Positions 1 to 15,400 of a DNA stretch of 64,000 nucleotides are shown piece after piece. The DNA is from Antedon mediterranea (Eukaryota > Echinodermata > Crinoidea > Comatulida > Antedonidae), in assembly GCF_964355755.1 (NCBI RefSeq), contig NC_092671.1:375001-439000 (forward strand), written 5' to 3'. A model generated the notes under the pieces. It saw nothing but the letters and a program-made list of their open reading frames with translations, had not been told where the DNA came from and did no database searches. Position numbers and translations under genes: made by a program. The stretch's first letter is position 1, and the number at the start of each line of letters is the position of its first letter.

Positions 1-243
1 TACGTGTACATTATGTAAAAGCCTCAATGTAATTTAGAATAAAAAGGTTAGATTTTAAAGATGCCTTTCATTAGCAATTGAAGTTGTCCGACAGGCCCAA
101 GAAAAAGAGCTTTACAGATTGGCCATAAGAAGGTTCTACAAGATAATATTGGTTAATTGTCTAAATAGTCTTAGAATAGTCATTCTTTCTTGCTAAACTA
201 TATGTACATTTTCTAGTGCCACAATAATACAGTATCACACTAC
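1..243. other. Intron 3' of the last visible exon
   Basis: Downstream intron of the LRP1 gene, starting with donor GTAGTG at 243-242 on the minus strand. I see nothing else in it. Confidence 0.7.
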
Positions 244-3200
244 CTGCAAGTAGGTCTTGGATCTTCCTCCTTCACTGTACAAAGTCCACTATTTTTACAA
301 TAGCCATTACAAAGATCTTTACCACACTGAGCACCAACATATTGAACTGGGCAAGAGCATTCTGCTACACTATCTAAAAATATGATATCACAAATTTAAT
401 TAGTTTACACACTAAATCTGATGATGTCGAAACCAATAGTGCATTTTCTTTGAGGATATTAGTATTTCAAATGTACACATCCCAAATCATAATAATGTCT
501 TACAAAGGAAATCACAGACCTACATAAATACACAAATTACATTTTACCTTTCACTGTACAATTTCCTCCATTTCTGCAAAAGTTTACACACGGATTAATT
601 TTTTGTCGTTCACAATTCTTTCCATAAAAACCTTCCAGACAACTGTAATAACAAAGTTTAATGATAATAAAATGTAATGATAGATTAGCTTTCTTTAAGT
701 TAGAGACATTTCAATCAAACAAAAATCGGTTATAAAATGAATGAAGGGATGATGGATGGTAATCAATGGGTGAATAACAGATAGGATAGCCATAACAATT
801 TTCTTATAAAAAAAAACATTTTTAAATAAATATAAGAAATAAATATAACAATGGTGTGTTTGAGTGACTATTATGATAACAAATTAAGCCAAAAATAGAT
901 GAGTAGATAAAATAGATACATTATTAATATATCACTTTTTTACCGCTGAAACCAAATAATTTAGAATGTCACGCATCAGAAACTCCCACATATCACAAAT
1001 GAATGAAATGTTAAACTGTACATCACATGCATAATGTAATTACCAACAGAATGCACATTACACTAAATTATAATCCGTTAACATACCACCTACCGAATGC
1101 ATGAATGACATAACAATGAGACATTAATCAATCAAGTTAAGAGGTAAAATACTTATCATTGCATGTTGTTTACAATCAAGGTAAGAGGTAAACTACTCAT
1201 CATTCAGGGCTCGATTTAGTGCTAGCCCGGCGTACAATGGCTAGTAAAAACAGCTCCGGGCTACCTAAAGTATCTTCCTTTAAGCCCGGATGGCTAGTAG
1301 GTTGTGGGAACTCGAAATTGGGACGAAATGACCTCATAAAAATAACTCCAGCATAAAAGACATATGTCTTGGCAACATCAGCAAAAAAACCACTCGGGCG
1401 CTGCTGTGGCCATAACAAGTGATGATGTAGGCGGAGCCTCTCATAATCAAGCAAATTTTCCGAATTATGATTGGCCATTTATGTTTTTGTCAGAGTGTTG
1501 ACAAAGTGCGAGGCAGCGAGGCACGCGAGGCAAGCGCGGCATGCCAAATATTTGTGCGAGGCATCATTTTATCATTTCCAAAAGTGCGAGGCATGTGAGG
1601 CATATAGTTTACAATTTCAAAAAGGTGCGAGGCATATCTTAACGTGCTATTATGCTATATTATAGGCCTAATAATCAATCGATACAAGCGTACCTAAATA
1701 GATTCGTGTATACACTCATCATGTTGTTTATTTTATTTTACTCACATGTCTCTCGAACATAGCAGAGTGAAAATAATATTTTGTCACACCCCTGCGCCTA
1801 GATCCGGTAGACCCGAGAGATGGAAAATCCCTCTTTACTATTTAGCAGGTAGCGGAATGATTCAGCCCTCAGCTCAGAGGATTGTGGTGCATTCCCCTCC
1901 TATAGCACGTGGTTTCAGCAGCAACGCACAGACTTCTCTCTGAGCGGCGTGCCAAAGACATTTTTTGACATTCCATTCTCTAGGAACAACACGTGTACCT
2001 CTCTCGCAAATAAAGTGAACAGCGATTGCCAGGACAAGTTCAATAACTGGCGGTGAATAAAAGGTAACTGATATGCCGATCCAATAACATGCCGCAAAGA
2101 AAAAAATTGCAACAGAATTCTGGAGCGCGTGTGAAAAAAGACTTGTAATACTAGGCCTAAAATTAAACTTTAGCTAATATGCTTAGCCCTAACCTAGATA
2201 AGAGGCCTATGTAGAAAATAATCTAATCAATTTTGATAAAATAATAATTGGTGTAATATTTAATAATGATACACTATTCCTGTTTTAGTAAGCTAGGTAT
2301 ATTACGAACGATTTTAATTTATTGTTGTCCATGTACGTACTAATAAACCTGGCGCTAGTTTCCTTCGCTTGTATTTTTACTCCAAATTTGATAAATAACT
2401 AACTTTATCGTGTATATACCACACCTTAGAAGTATACCTCATGAGTACTTTAATGAAAGAATCACATAAAAAGTAACAAATAAATCCTTAAATTAATGAT
2501 TTTACAGTCGTGTTTCTCGCACACTGTTCGCGAATTTCACTTATTCAATGTTCAATATTTTTGTTTCTATGGAGCGCCAAAAGAGCAACGATAATAGAGG
2601 ACTAAAACTCAGTGGAATGCGTCAATTTCTCATGCATTTATTGGTGAAAAACACGTTTTATTTCAATATATTTGTTAATTTGTCAATAAAAATGTTGTAA
2701 TATGTTACTGCTGATACTGTTCTGTTTTCAAAGAATAATAATCGATCCTAAATCAACATCACTACCTAGTCTAGACCTAGGACATCCTACTAAGGATATT
2801 ATGATGAATTTTTCTATTTTATTCTTTAAAAGGTAACGAAACCGTGTACATTATCAACAGTAACATTTTTCCTTACTGACAGTGACAAAATCTATTGAAA
2901 TTGTACTTGATTTTCACCAAATAATGCGTTAAATATAAATGGATTCCACAGAGTTTTTAGCCCTCTAATTAATTTTGCTCTTTTGGCGTTCCATAGAAAC
3001 CAAAATATTGAACATTGAGTGTGCGAAATGCGAGAAAAACAACGTCTGTAAAATCACCAATTTAATGGATTTATTGTTACTTTTATGTGATTTTTCTTCA
3101 TTAAAGTAGGCCTACTAATTCTAATAGGCTGTGGTATTCAGGATAAAGTTGGTTAAAATACAAGGCAGGTGCAAAAGGAAACTAGCCTAGCGGGCCTAGG

Positions 3201-6200
3201 CCTAGGCTACTTCAATTTCGGTGATTTCCTGCCTTGCAATTTTGAGAAATGATAAAATGATGCCTCGCATTTTTTGATGATGGTAAAACGATGCCTCGCA
3301 TAAATTTCTGACTTGCCTCGCATGCCTTCCCTGCCTCGCGTGCCTCGCTGCCTCGCACTTTGTTACTACCCTTTTTGTCACCCAGGTTATTGTGAAGTAG
3401 GCGGAGCTTCATTATCAGGTCAAACGTGTCACAAAAATATGACCATAAATAACGAACTGTGATTGGCCAAATGTAGTAGAATTTTGTCAATGTTAAAAAT
3501 AACTTGTCTAGTCTTCTTGTCAGGCCTGGTTGTCACAGATCAAAGCTAGGGATATTTTGTAGGGCCGGGTGGCTGGCTCTATCCCTGTAGGTAGGCCATG
3601 GAGGCCATATTTTATAATATGCGTAGGCCTAGATAGAATCAAAAGCCATCGTTTGGCATCGTGATGGCTGCTCAGCAGCTAGGCCTAGCTAGATACTACC
3701 ATTTTGGTAACAGTTGAGTAGAGTAGGCCAGGTGCTCCAATGCGATCTAGCTAGGCTAGGTAGGCCTACGTCTATCCTAGCTACCCTACTATAAATAATA
3801 GGCTCTCTAGGCCTAGGCCTAGCCTAAGGTAGACAGAATCTAATTAGTTTTCTTGGCTAGGTTGAAGCCCAACAACAAAAAGACCTCAATAAATCGATTC
3901 TGTGAATATGGTGAGCATGAAATAGACTATGCGTCGCGACGCAAAGTTAATTTTTATAATGTGAACAATAAAGAAATACAATTTTGTGTAATTTTTCATG
4001 CAATAATAGTTTAATAGAGTTGTTATGCGCGATTTGAACGATTTGCGCAATTTGAAATTGCGCAAGGATTTTCTTGAAACAAAATTGAAACATGTGTTTC
4101 AAATTGCGCAAGCAACGTATTAAATTGCGCAAGTAATCTGCAAATTGCGCAAGGTTTTTCGACAGATTGTGAAATCATGCACACCCATATTTTGTTAGTA
4201 ATTTCTAAGAATGATTCAAAATTAAAGATAATATCGCATTTCCTTACCCTCCCGGGAGCCTCCCTCCCGAATTTTTTTTGACGAATAAAAAAAATCTCGA
4301 ATTCCCAATGGTTCTATAAAATACCATATTCACACATAATATGAGGAGAAGGCATAAATAAATACCAATAGTAATATAATAATTTCAATTCAAATATCAG
4401 TACTAATGACGATTAATAAGACTAATAACGATTGGATTTTTTTTAGAAACAATAATTATTACAAATTATTAGACGTTTACTATTTAACTTAAAAATTAAA
4501 TTTAATGACGGCAAGAAAATCCTTGCGCAATTTCAAATTGCGCAAGAATTCTTTGCGCAATTTTAAATTGCGCAAATCGTTCAAATCGCGCATAACACAG
4601 TATTTATGTAAATGTTTAGCAATTCTCGAGCGTTTAGATTAGTGCGCCCTCTATTGTACAAAATGCCTGAATTCATTTATATGGCGGCCCTGCTATCACG
4701 GTGCGATAATAAGAGTGGGCTAGTAAAATAATGTATGGGCTAGTGAAATCTACAGTGAACTAGCCCAGTGGGCTAGCAACATGAAAAAGATAAATCGAGC
4801 CCTGTCATTGCATGTTGTTTACAATCAAGGTAAGGGGTAAAATACTCATCATTTAAAATGGTTCAAAACCACTACTATACATTACAGAATTAATACCCAA
4901 TGGTCTGACATGTAAATGATGGGATTCACACAGTATGAATGATAATACCATTGCATATGGTACATTAATAAATGGTTCAATTGTGATGGTATGACAATCA
5001 ATACCATTACAGATGGTACATTAATGAATGGTTCAATGGTGATGGTACAATACTATTATAGATGGTACAATGGTAAATGGTTTAATGATGATGGTACAAT
5101 ACCATTACAGATGGTACACTAGTGAATGGTTCAATGATGATGGTACAATGCCATAGATGGTGCACTAGTGAATGGTTCAATGGTGGTGTACAACAACCAG
5201 ATGGTACACACAGTGACTGGTTCAATGTGGGTGGTAGTGAAGAGCACCAATAACTTGTAGACTCACATGCAAGTCATCGTCCCACTTATCATAGCACAAT
5301 CTGCATTATTCTTGCAAATTCCTTGGCATTTATTCACTTGACAGTTTTTACCCGTAAAAGAAGCTGGACAAATGCAAGTAGCTTGTCCGTTGCTGTTAAC
5401 ACTACATTTACCGCCATTTAAACAGTAATTTTCACAAATTCTTGATTTACATTTTTCACCAGAATATCCAACCAAACAGCTTTACAGAAACACATAAATA
5501 TCACTAATATATTATTTTTTGGCTTCTACTTTATAATTATTAATAATAAAATGACATTTCATTAATACGCTTTTTACCAAAGGGTATATTTTAATACATT
5601 CCAATCACATATTTAATTAATTGAATAGGTACATGGGTAAAATAACAGTATGCTAAAAGTAGATGATTAATGGGTAATTAGTAAACAGGGGGAAAGCATG
5701 CAGAGTAACAGTTAACACTTGAAAGAATATGAATATATTACCTGCACACTGGTACTTGATCACTGTTCATTTGACATGTTCCACCATTAGAACAATAGTT
5801 TTTTGTACATTTAGTACCTATAGGCAAATGAATATCCATCATAAGGCTTATATATTATATTATTATTATATATTTTCACATGGTTTATACAGTAGGAGTA
5901 TTCCTTTTTATCCTCACTTTACTTTTCAGATATAACTTAGAATAGAATATTAAAATCATCAATTGTTGTTTATTGATTTTACTATTAATTGTAATTATTT
6001 GTTTTTTTAATATAGCCTTTGCTCTCAAAAAGAAATAAAATAATTATAAATAGTAGGTGTAGGGATTTGTTGTACACAATTTGTTTTCAAATTGTATTTG
6101 TGCAGTGGCATCAGAAAAACAATCATACTGGAACACTTTAAAACAAATTATAATTACATTCTTTACCTAGGGTAGCCCAAACCGTTTTCTTCCACTGATA

Positions 6201-6339
6201 AAATAAAAGTGAAGAAACTTACCCGAACATTCACCATTTTTCAAAACTGCACCACTAAAGCATTTGCAGACAGCTTTTGGTGAGCTGAGATAGCAAACAC
6301 CACCAGCACATGGCAGAGAATCACAAGGATTTTTCATGT
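244..6339 (-). CDS. LRP1: LRP1 exons: membrane-proximal EGF run (partial)
   Basis: Exon 6223-6339 encodes the EGF next to propeller 8 (NPCDSLPC). Exons 5742-5817, 5267-5479, 548-642 and 244-373 encode a chain of EGF modules that cross exon borders: each has C-xxx-C-xNGGxC followed by CxC-xxx-GxxC. Examples are [23 protein letters not shown] and [11 protein letters not shown]. About six modules are at least partly present; the last begins [11 protein letters not shown] and continues beyond the window. Human LRP1 has a similar run before the membrane. No transmembrane helix or NPxY tail is in the window. Confidence 0.94.
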
Positions 6340-9300
6340 CTGCAAAATAGAAATATTGTTAATACTGTATCACGTTCAACTTTGCACTTTCCATATTTTG
6401 CGTCATGAATGCATAAGACCATTGAATAATCTTAGATTTGAAATAATAATAGTAGTCATAAATATGATTAATAGTAATTATAGTGAAGGTTTAATGTTTT
6501 TATTGCTGTTATTGACATATATACAACTAGTGTACTACAATTTTGGCTGGCTGCTATTGTTATCTGTTTTTATGTTTATTACAATATATTTAAATAAAAT
6601 TATTAAAACTACTGTACAAGGGTCATGGGTTCAAGTCCTGTCTTATGTCAGGATTTTTTCTAATGACAAATCACTCCACTCCCTTGAAATAAGACTTTGT
6701 TTATGTACAGCATCTTGTGTATAGGCTTGTCTGTGAATGGAATTGCCACCTTTAAGAAGGATAGTGAATGAATTCACTTATGGTTATCCTTGGCAATTTG
6801 CCTAAATATATAAAACAAATTTCTGACCACTTACCCTGCTGCTTGTGCTCTTGTACGATAACCAAATCAGATATTTGTCGAATGTTTTCTTTCAGTAACT
6901 CGTATTTACCAACACCAAACTTGTTAATACGGAACATTTCATTCTTTTTGTATGTTAAACAATAAATCCAATCCTCAAATATATCTAGTGCATAAGGTTC
7001 TAAATCTGAAATGTAAAATGAAAACATTTACTACTGGTCATTAGTAACTAGATAAGATTTGCAAATAAGCACAATGGTATTTAGCAAAAAAAGTTGAACT
7101 GTCACTGTTTTAGAGGAAGCTGTCAAATATATATAAATAAATAATTCGCTAAGACAACATGATTTTGGTAAATATCGATTTTAATTTACAGTGATGATAA
7201 ACTGGCAAAGTACAGTAAAAAACACTAGTTTTGTGGGGGTATGTTGTAATGCCAACCATTTGGCATTAATTAGTACTTACACGCATCAGAAGAACCTATT
7301 TTCAATAATGCTGTTGAGTTGATTACAATTCTATAATCACTTCCATCAGTCTTTATACTTCCAATAACTTTAGCTTTAGGATCAGCCCAATATAGCCTAT
7401 CTTGTATGTGATCAACTGCTAGGCCTGACGGCCATTGTAGGTCTTTGGTTACTAAATCTTTTACACCAGAACCATCCATGTTTGCAACCCCAATTTTAGG
7501 ATTTGCTCCATAGTCACTCCAAAACATTAGCCTGAGTAAAAAAAGTAGTAGAAATTTAAAATCACAAATTAAAAAATAACTGTTCATTGTAGCAATACAA
7601 ATTAACAAAACATATAAAAAGTTAATTTTTACATTTTTTACACATATTTTGAACATACCCTTTCTTTGGATGAAGAACAATAGCCAATGGTTCATCTAGA
7701 TTGCTATCAATTAACGTCATTTGGTTGTAACCATTAAGATTGGCCACTTGAATGACAGGATTATCGTCAACAGCATCGGTCCAATAAATCTTTTGAGTTA
7801 CCCAATCAACAGCAATGTCTTGCGGATTCTTTAGCCCCGCAATCTAATTAAGACAAGTATATTTATATCATTTTGGAAAACACTTATTATTCTTAAAAGT
7901 AAACTCAACCAATACCAGAAATTTCTAATATTCTGAATGTGTTTTTAATGGAAATTAAATTTAACGTTTGGACTTCAAGAAAATCTGGTTTTGGGAGAGT
8001 TTGGTATGATTGACTGTACTTTGAGGTAAACATTGTCGTTTTGTTGAGACATATAATCACACAAGGAAATGAAAACATAAAAACTTACTGGTAAAGTCTC
8101 TTGTCCTGTGTCTTGTCCGATATCTCTGCGTTTTCTAAAGCCCTCAGAAAGAACCAGTTTTGAAATATTTTTTTCGTGTGAATTAATTACAAAGACAGTA
8201 GAAGACTTATAGTGGAAGTCCATTGCACCGATGCGAACTTCACCATAATATTCAGAGGTAAAACTGTTACGCTCTGGTGAATATTTGATGACCTGTGAAC
8301 TTTCAGGTAGGAGGAGATATTCTGGGTCACCTGGAAAAGAAATAGGTAATGAAAATCAACATATATTGCAGATTCAATATAAGATAAATATTAATTTTAT
8401 TAGAAAAGTGTGAATAAATATTTTTTCATCAGAACTTAGCAGGAAATATTCCCATCTAAAGTTCTCCAATGTCTTCCTTTCCTGTTGTGTACATTTTGGA
8501 TAAAAACAACTCTGAAATAGCTTATAAAAAATTCTGTTGATTCCATGGCACCATACCACATTATCAGAGAATACTTTTATAGATATTGAATCACTATCAA
8601 GTTCTCTCATCAGAAACTCCAATTAATTAATAATAAGAGATTAACACAGCTTTTCCAATGAAAATTTAAAAAGTTGTACTAAACATTACCTTCTGCTTTG
8701 CATACAGAATTTCCATTTTTTATTTCTTTGTAATAACCGTCGTCACATGAACAAAAGTATCCTCCTTCATTATTGGTACAAAGCTGAGAGCAGTAACCAA
8801 ACTCACTGCATTCATCAATATCTACAACAGTGGAAAAGTTATTAAAGAATTCAATAAACATATAATTATAAAAATGTATTTTATCTCTATTTTTTTATTT
8901 TAAATGATGTATTTTTTCTGTATTTTACCAAATTGTAACCTTTTAACTCATTTTTATATTTTTATTTCAATTTTTAACTTTGAACAAATGAAAATAATTT
9001 CAAACAGTGTAGGCCTTCTATATTTTACTGTGTTTTACCATAAATAAATGAATCAGAAAATAAATGGTAATAAAAGTAAAATAAGTTAAGAAAAATAATA
9101 ATAAGACCGAAACAAAATTAAATACCTTCAAAGGCTTAGAAACAACAAAAAATAAGAAAAACCAGGAAAACACATCAAGGAATGAAGTTGAGTAGCTGTT
9201 GAAGTGTAGAAATTAGGAACGTACTCTTAAGCCTCAAATTTTATGTGACAAATAAATGTGATAAATATGGACGTGATGATGTAATATCACTACCATGTTT

Positions 9301-12300
9301 GGGCATATCACTACCATGTTTGGGCATATCACTACCTAGTTTGATAGTGTAGACGGAGCTTTAAGTGAATGAGTATAAACATTTTACCTGAACAAGATCT
9401 ATCTGCTTCAAGTTTAAAGCCTTGACGGCATTCACAGTAGTATCCCTTGGTAGTTGGAACACAGATGTCACAACGTCTTTGTCCTTGTACGTCACACGGA
9501 TTGGTAGCTAGTTATAAAGAAGAAAAAACAGGTGTTGGCCTCTGAACATAGAAACAGTACTAAAAAAATAATCAATTTAAGTTGAGGTCTTTTTGCAGAT
9601 GGAACTGGTAAATTGAAAACAGCATTTTCAAATAAGACACCTATAACTGTATGGTTTAAATCTTTCAATTGAGTTAATTAAAAATCATAATTAAAAGAGA
9701 TTGGGGTTTGCAAAAGATAATTACCATTCATACAGTACATCTCATCTGAAGCATTGCCACAGTGTTTGATATGATCACAAACCAAGGAATAATGAATACA
9801 CTGCATATTATCACATTTAAACTGGTCACTTTCACAATGATTGTCATCACAATGTTCATCACTTCCATCTCCACAATTATCTTCACCATTACATAGTTGA
9901 TTTGATGGAATACACTTTTTATTAAGACACTGGAACTCAAAGCTGCTGCATTGTGTGAAGGCTAAAAATGTATTACATTACTGTCAATTTCTATTTAATT
10001 TGGTACAGATATGATTTGATATATATGATTTTGGTCTTGGGTCAAAATCTATCCCCCCATATATCATCTATGTAGCAATATAATTATATTAAATAACAAT
10101 TTCAACACCATAAACAATTACATCTATCACAGGAGCTAAAACGACCATATAAATAATGTACATATAACCTTTTAAGAGAGAAACACTAAAAACATCCCTA
10201 ACTAAGATTGACCCAGCTCGATATTCAAAGGTTCTACCCTATACCAAGCTTTTGTTGAGGTACCGCATGATATAACTTATGATAAATAATAAATGATAAA
10301 ATGTAAAAAAGTAATATATTTACAACAAATTTCTTCCTTTTCATCTGAATTGTCACCGCAGTCATCGTCGCCGTCACAAAGCCAAGCTTTTGGTTTACAC
10401 TGGTTATTGTCACAAGTGTACTCAGCTAGCGAACACACTCTGTTAGGCTGAACATCTGATATACAAAAGATAAAAAATGACATTACTAGAAATGGATGGC
10501 CTAGTACTTGATAATGCTATAGTGAAATAGCAAGAATAGATAATATCAAATATATGGTGGTGGTGTCCAAAATACAGGGGTGTAATACAGAGACCAAGAC
10601 TTCTGGTTTGGGGACAATAAGCCGCCCTCCAGTGCTGTAGGCCTTTGGACTCTTTGACATATTTTAATGCTTATTTTCTTCCTCAGGACCACCGTAAGCT
10701 TAGGGACCATTGGGTTTAGCCAGTAAGTGTTCAACCCACTATATACATATATCATTTATTTTTCAATATTGTCATTGATAAAATGTGTTACTTACTGCAA
10801 TCATCTTCATCTGATCCATCAACACAATCTAAGTCTGAATCACATCGCCATGTTGATGGGATACAATGTGAATTTAAACACTGGAATTCATTTTCATTGC
10901 AATTATTATCTGGCTCAGCTGAAATAAAATATTCCAAAAAGTACTGAACAAATTGTTAACGTATATAAAACCAATGTAGACCACATGTCTGAAATGACCT
11001 AGTATTTTGTTTACGGGTCCTCAACATTAATGTACAAAAGGCTTAAACTTAGCACGTGCACAATTCAAATAACAGTTTTATTTTTAATTTTCAAATTCAC
11101 TAGTTTGTCATAGTTTGGTTACTTTTGTAATGTTTTACTTACAGCCACAATCCTCTTCATCAGAGTTGTCACCACAATCATCTTCCTCATCACACCACCA
11201 TCGGTTTGGGATGCAACGATTCTCGGTTGCACATTTTCTTTCTTCCTCAGTACATTCGAATGATGCTGAAAAAGATTTACATTAAAGCTTAAAACTATGC
11301 TCACAAGAGGCATGCAGGTCTGAAAGTTTCTAAAGCAAAATAGTAGTAATGGACACACAATATAACATACACTTTATTACCAAACAGTTGCTTGCTAAGG
11401 TTAGCCAAGAATAAGGTATCACTATGAAGCAGTCTCTATACGATATTTTGAGTTCCCAATCCACCATATTTTGACCACTCTACTTTTATCTCTTATACAG
11501 TAAATAAGTAAATTCTTGGAAGGAATCAGTAATTCAAATTATGAAACTTTGCATACACTGTACACCTGACTAAATGTTTTTTTGAATGGTATTGTATAAT
11601 ACTTACGGCAATCTGCTTCATCAGAATTATCTGAGCAGTCTTGGTCAAGATCACATCTCCAGCGTGTTGGTATACAACGTCCAGATTCAACACATTGGAA
11701 TTTGGATGTAGGACAAGTAGTAGTCTCTGTAAAGCAGCATAAAAAGGAAATTATTTAAAATACATACTAATAAGAACGAAACCTATTTCCTATTTTATAT
11801 TACATAATCAAACAACTTTAAAGTTCTGTCTAAATTATCAAACTAGTTGACAAAAAAAAGTGTGCCCAAATGTGGTAGTGATATGTCCAAATATAGTAGT
11901 GATATGACATCATCATGTCCATATATGGGCACATCACATTTTTTTGTCACAAAGAGTTTGATAGTGTAGACAGAGCTTAATACATACCACAGTCTATCTC
12001 ATCGGATCCATCAGCACAATCACTTTCTCCGTCACAATTCCATGTGATTGGTACACAGTTTCCACTGTTACACATAAACTCATCCGGCGGACAAGTTTTA
12101 CTCTCTGCAAACAAATTTTGTTTTTATGTAGAAATTAGAAATCATTAACAATGTCTACAGAGAAGGGAGAATAATATTAATAATAATGTACAATTTAAGA
12201 TAGCGCAAAATGCAGAAGCGCTGAACAACCAACAGAAAGAAAAAAAAATGCCAAAAAGTTAATGTTGAAAGTGCAAATTTTAGGCCTTGAATTGAAATAT

Positions 12301-12460
12301 ATATTTATACTGAGTAACCTCTTCAGTCAATGACTGGTCTCCCAGAGGGCCCAGTTGGTGATCAGTGGCTGTGATGTACTAATACACCGGGGTAACCCCC
12401 TACTCGTCTCGAAAGATGTACTAGGTTCTTTAAAGTGCACACGAGCTAGATGTGTACACT

Positions 12461-12494
<34 letters not shown>

Positions 12495-15400
12495 TCGTTC
12501 TACCACCAGAACCATGGAGTGAGTGAGCCTCGAACCCCTGCCGTTGTTATGGCTAGGTAATTACGGTTCCACTGTCTTAACCGCTCGGCCACTCACTCAC
12601 TTGCCTCTAATATTGAAAATTTAAACCTTACAAAAGTAAGAATATATAAAAAGTAAAAATAATAATAAAATAATACATACGATTTTCACAATTGATTTCA
12701 TCTGTTCCATTAACACAGTCAGCTTCTTGGTCACAGACCCATATATTTGGTATACATCGACCAGTAACAACACATTGGAAATGGTGAGATGAACAGGTTG
12801 GCGGTGCTGTAATAATTAATAGCAGAATTTAAAACTTTCACTATTATTATAAAATTGATATCACACAATCATTGTAATTATTTCTTTCTTTGAATAAATG
12901 TTGCTAACCCAAAATCAAATCAAAATAAATATGTAAAAATGAAATGTCAAGTTTTCCAACTTACGACAGTCCTGTTCATCCTCAGCTACGCCACCATCTT
13001 CACTAGGACAGTGGTCGATGCCATCACACTTGTAGGACAATGCTATGCATTTTGATGCCTTTTCACATTTCCATTGACTCGGCAAACATGTATGAGTATC
13101 TATAAACCGAAAATAGTTTTATTTATTTATTCTTTATGTGGTTAAAAACAGTAACATTTGACAATTGCATTATGCAAGTGAAGCAGAACAGATCTTTAAT
13201 TAAAATAATGCCCCAGAATTTGTTAATAACTAAGAGATGCAACTGTCACAGAAATGTACATATTGAACTGTCTTTAAAAAAAATCATACAATTATGATTC
13301 ATAAGAAAAAAGTATGATATATACAGTATATATTTTTTTTACCAAAAATGGATGTACTGTATTGCAATGCCTTTCAATATCAATTTTGACTAAAGGTTGC
13401 CTGATAATTCTAAATAATGTGTTTTTAATCAAATTTCTGCTTAATCAAATAGTGTTACTAAAATGGAGAATATTGAAACATACAGCAGTTAAGCTCATCT
13501 GATCCATCAGTGCAGTCATTGTCAGCATCACATAGAAAAGAAGGATTAATACACTGAGCATCGTCTGCTGTAGAACTGTTGCACTGAAACTGACCAGGTT
13601 GACAAAAAAATGGAGCTGCAATAAAAACAAACAAGTGGTAAAAACAACTCAAGTGTAACTGCAAGTCTTACAGGCATTGTATTGCTAAACATAATGATTA
13701 TACATCTCTACCATGTACACATTTGCCTAGCATTATCAATGGTTGTTCAACTCATTCAATTTATTTAGTTATTAATAAACCAATTAGCAGCAAAACTGCT
13801 GAATTATAGAATTATTTAAAACACGTACATACAAAAATGTACAGAAAATAGCCTACAATCACAAGGAGACAGACTGTTGGTGAAAAACAATAAATGCTCC
13901 TGATAGGGTTTATGGTACTGTTGTTTGATGCTGTGTTTTTATTTTGAAGGCGCAATCTCTACTTACGACAATTGTCCGGTTCATCTGTTTTATCATTGCA
14001 ATCATCTTCTCCATCACAGCGCCACCAATATGGAACACATTTATCATTTCCGCACGTGAACTGACTGGCTGAACAGTTAGATACACAATTAGCTTCATCA
14101 CCAGCCAAGTAGAAGTTGTTGGGACAAGCACAAGTAAATTCCTCATTTTGTTTTAATAAACAAAGATTAGAGCATGGGCCACCATCTTCACATGGATTAA
14201 ATGTACCTTTACAGATAATATATATTCACATTAGCTACATATAATGAACCATAGCCAAAATTAAGTACAGTAAAACATTGCAGTATTTGTTTCGGTAATT
14301 TTCAATGTTCTTACTTATTTATGTGTAAACTTAAATTGGTTGTAGATAGGATAGAAGCTGTTTCAGCTATATGGTCCATATTAGTATCATCGATCCATCA
14401 TTTTATACAGATATCTAAAATTGTACTTCTTACCAAATAGTGTACATGAATTATTGTTGGTAATAAAAAAAAACTACAATATATTGCTCTTAATAATAAT
14501 TTAAATCCATTCATTTGATACCTGAAATCTGTCTCAAGGGGTGAACGACATGCAGATCCATTGGTCTGTGACGGTTCGTAACCAACAGAGTCTGATTTAA
14601 ACCAGAGTATTTGTGGGCTTTGGATATCGTCCGGTTTTCCCAATCGCTCCAATAAATCCAGTCTTCAAATAAGGTTATAGCAAATATGTGGGGACTGCTT
14701 TGTCTAATAATTGTCCTCCTTATAATACACAAATAAAAAATACATATTGAAAACATCGCTTTTGTGTAAGGCAATATTAATACAGTATATCTTTTTTGCT
14801 TACTTTCTTACAAAATACAAAATAAAATAAGATGCTTTACCTATTCTCTCCATCACTATTGGCCATTTCAATGCGATCTTCTCTGGCATCAGCCCAAAAT
14901 ATGTAATTAGTTGCATAATCAATGGTAAGACCATTTGGCCAGCCTAACTTGTATGTTACAATTTTCTGTACGTTTTCTCCATCCATGCCTAATACAAAGT
15001 AACATTTGCAAACAATTCATTAAGCTAGCCTTGATCCCAAAATTAATCAAGAAATGTTTGTCTATATAAACAAACCAAACATTACATACCTGCTTTTGCA
15101 ATGTATGGATTTAAACCCCAATCTGTCCAGAACATTTCTCTGTGTGAAAAAAGTAAAGTAAAATATACAATTCTGCAATAAGTCTTAATATGGAAGAATT
15201 CAAATGTTGAATAAAATATCCCTTCTGGATAGGGCTGCCCAAAAGGATGGGGATGTGGGGATGTGGGGATGCCAGTAGCAGGGAGGGACAAAAGTCTTCA
15301 TGAGCTTGAATAGTTAGGCACTTCCTCTGCTGATCTCCAGTTTGAGGGCATCTCTAAAGGGCATTTCAGCAACACCCACCCCCACTATACTGTATAATTT

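Noticed and set aside
6356-6724. Plus-strand 122-codon hydrophobic frame
   Set aside because: Intronic, AT-rich, and its 3' part runs through a SINE fragment.
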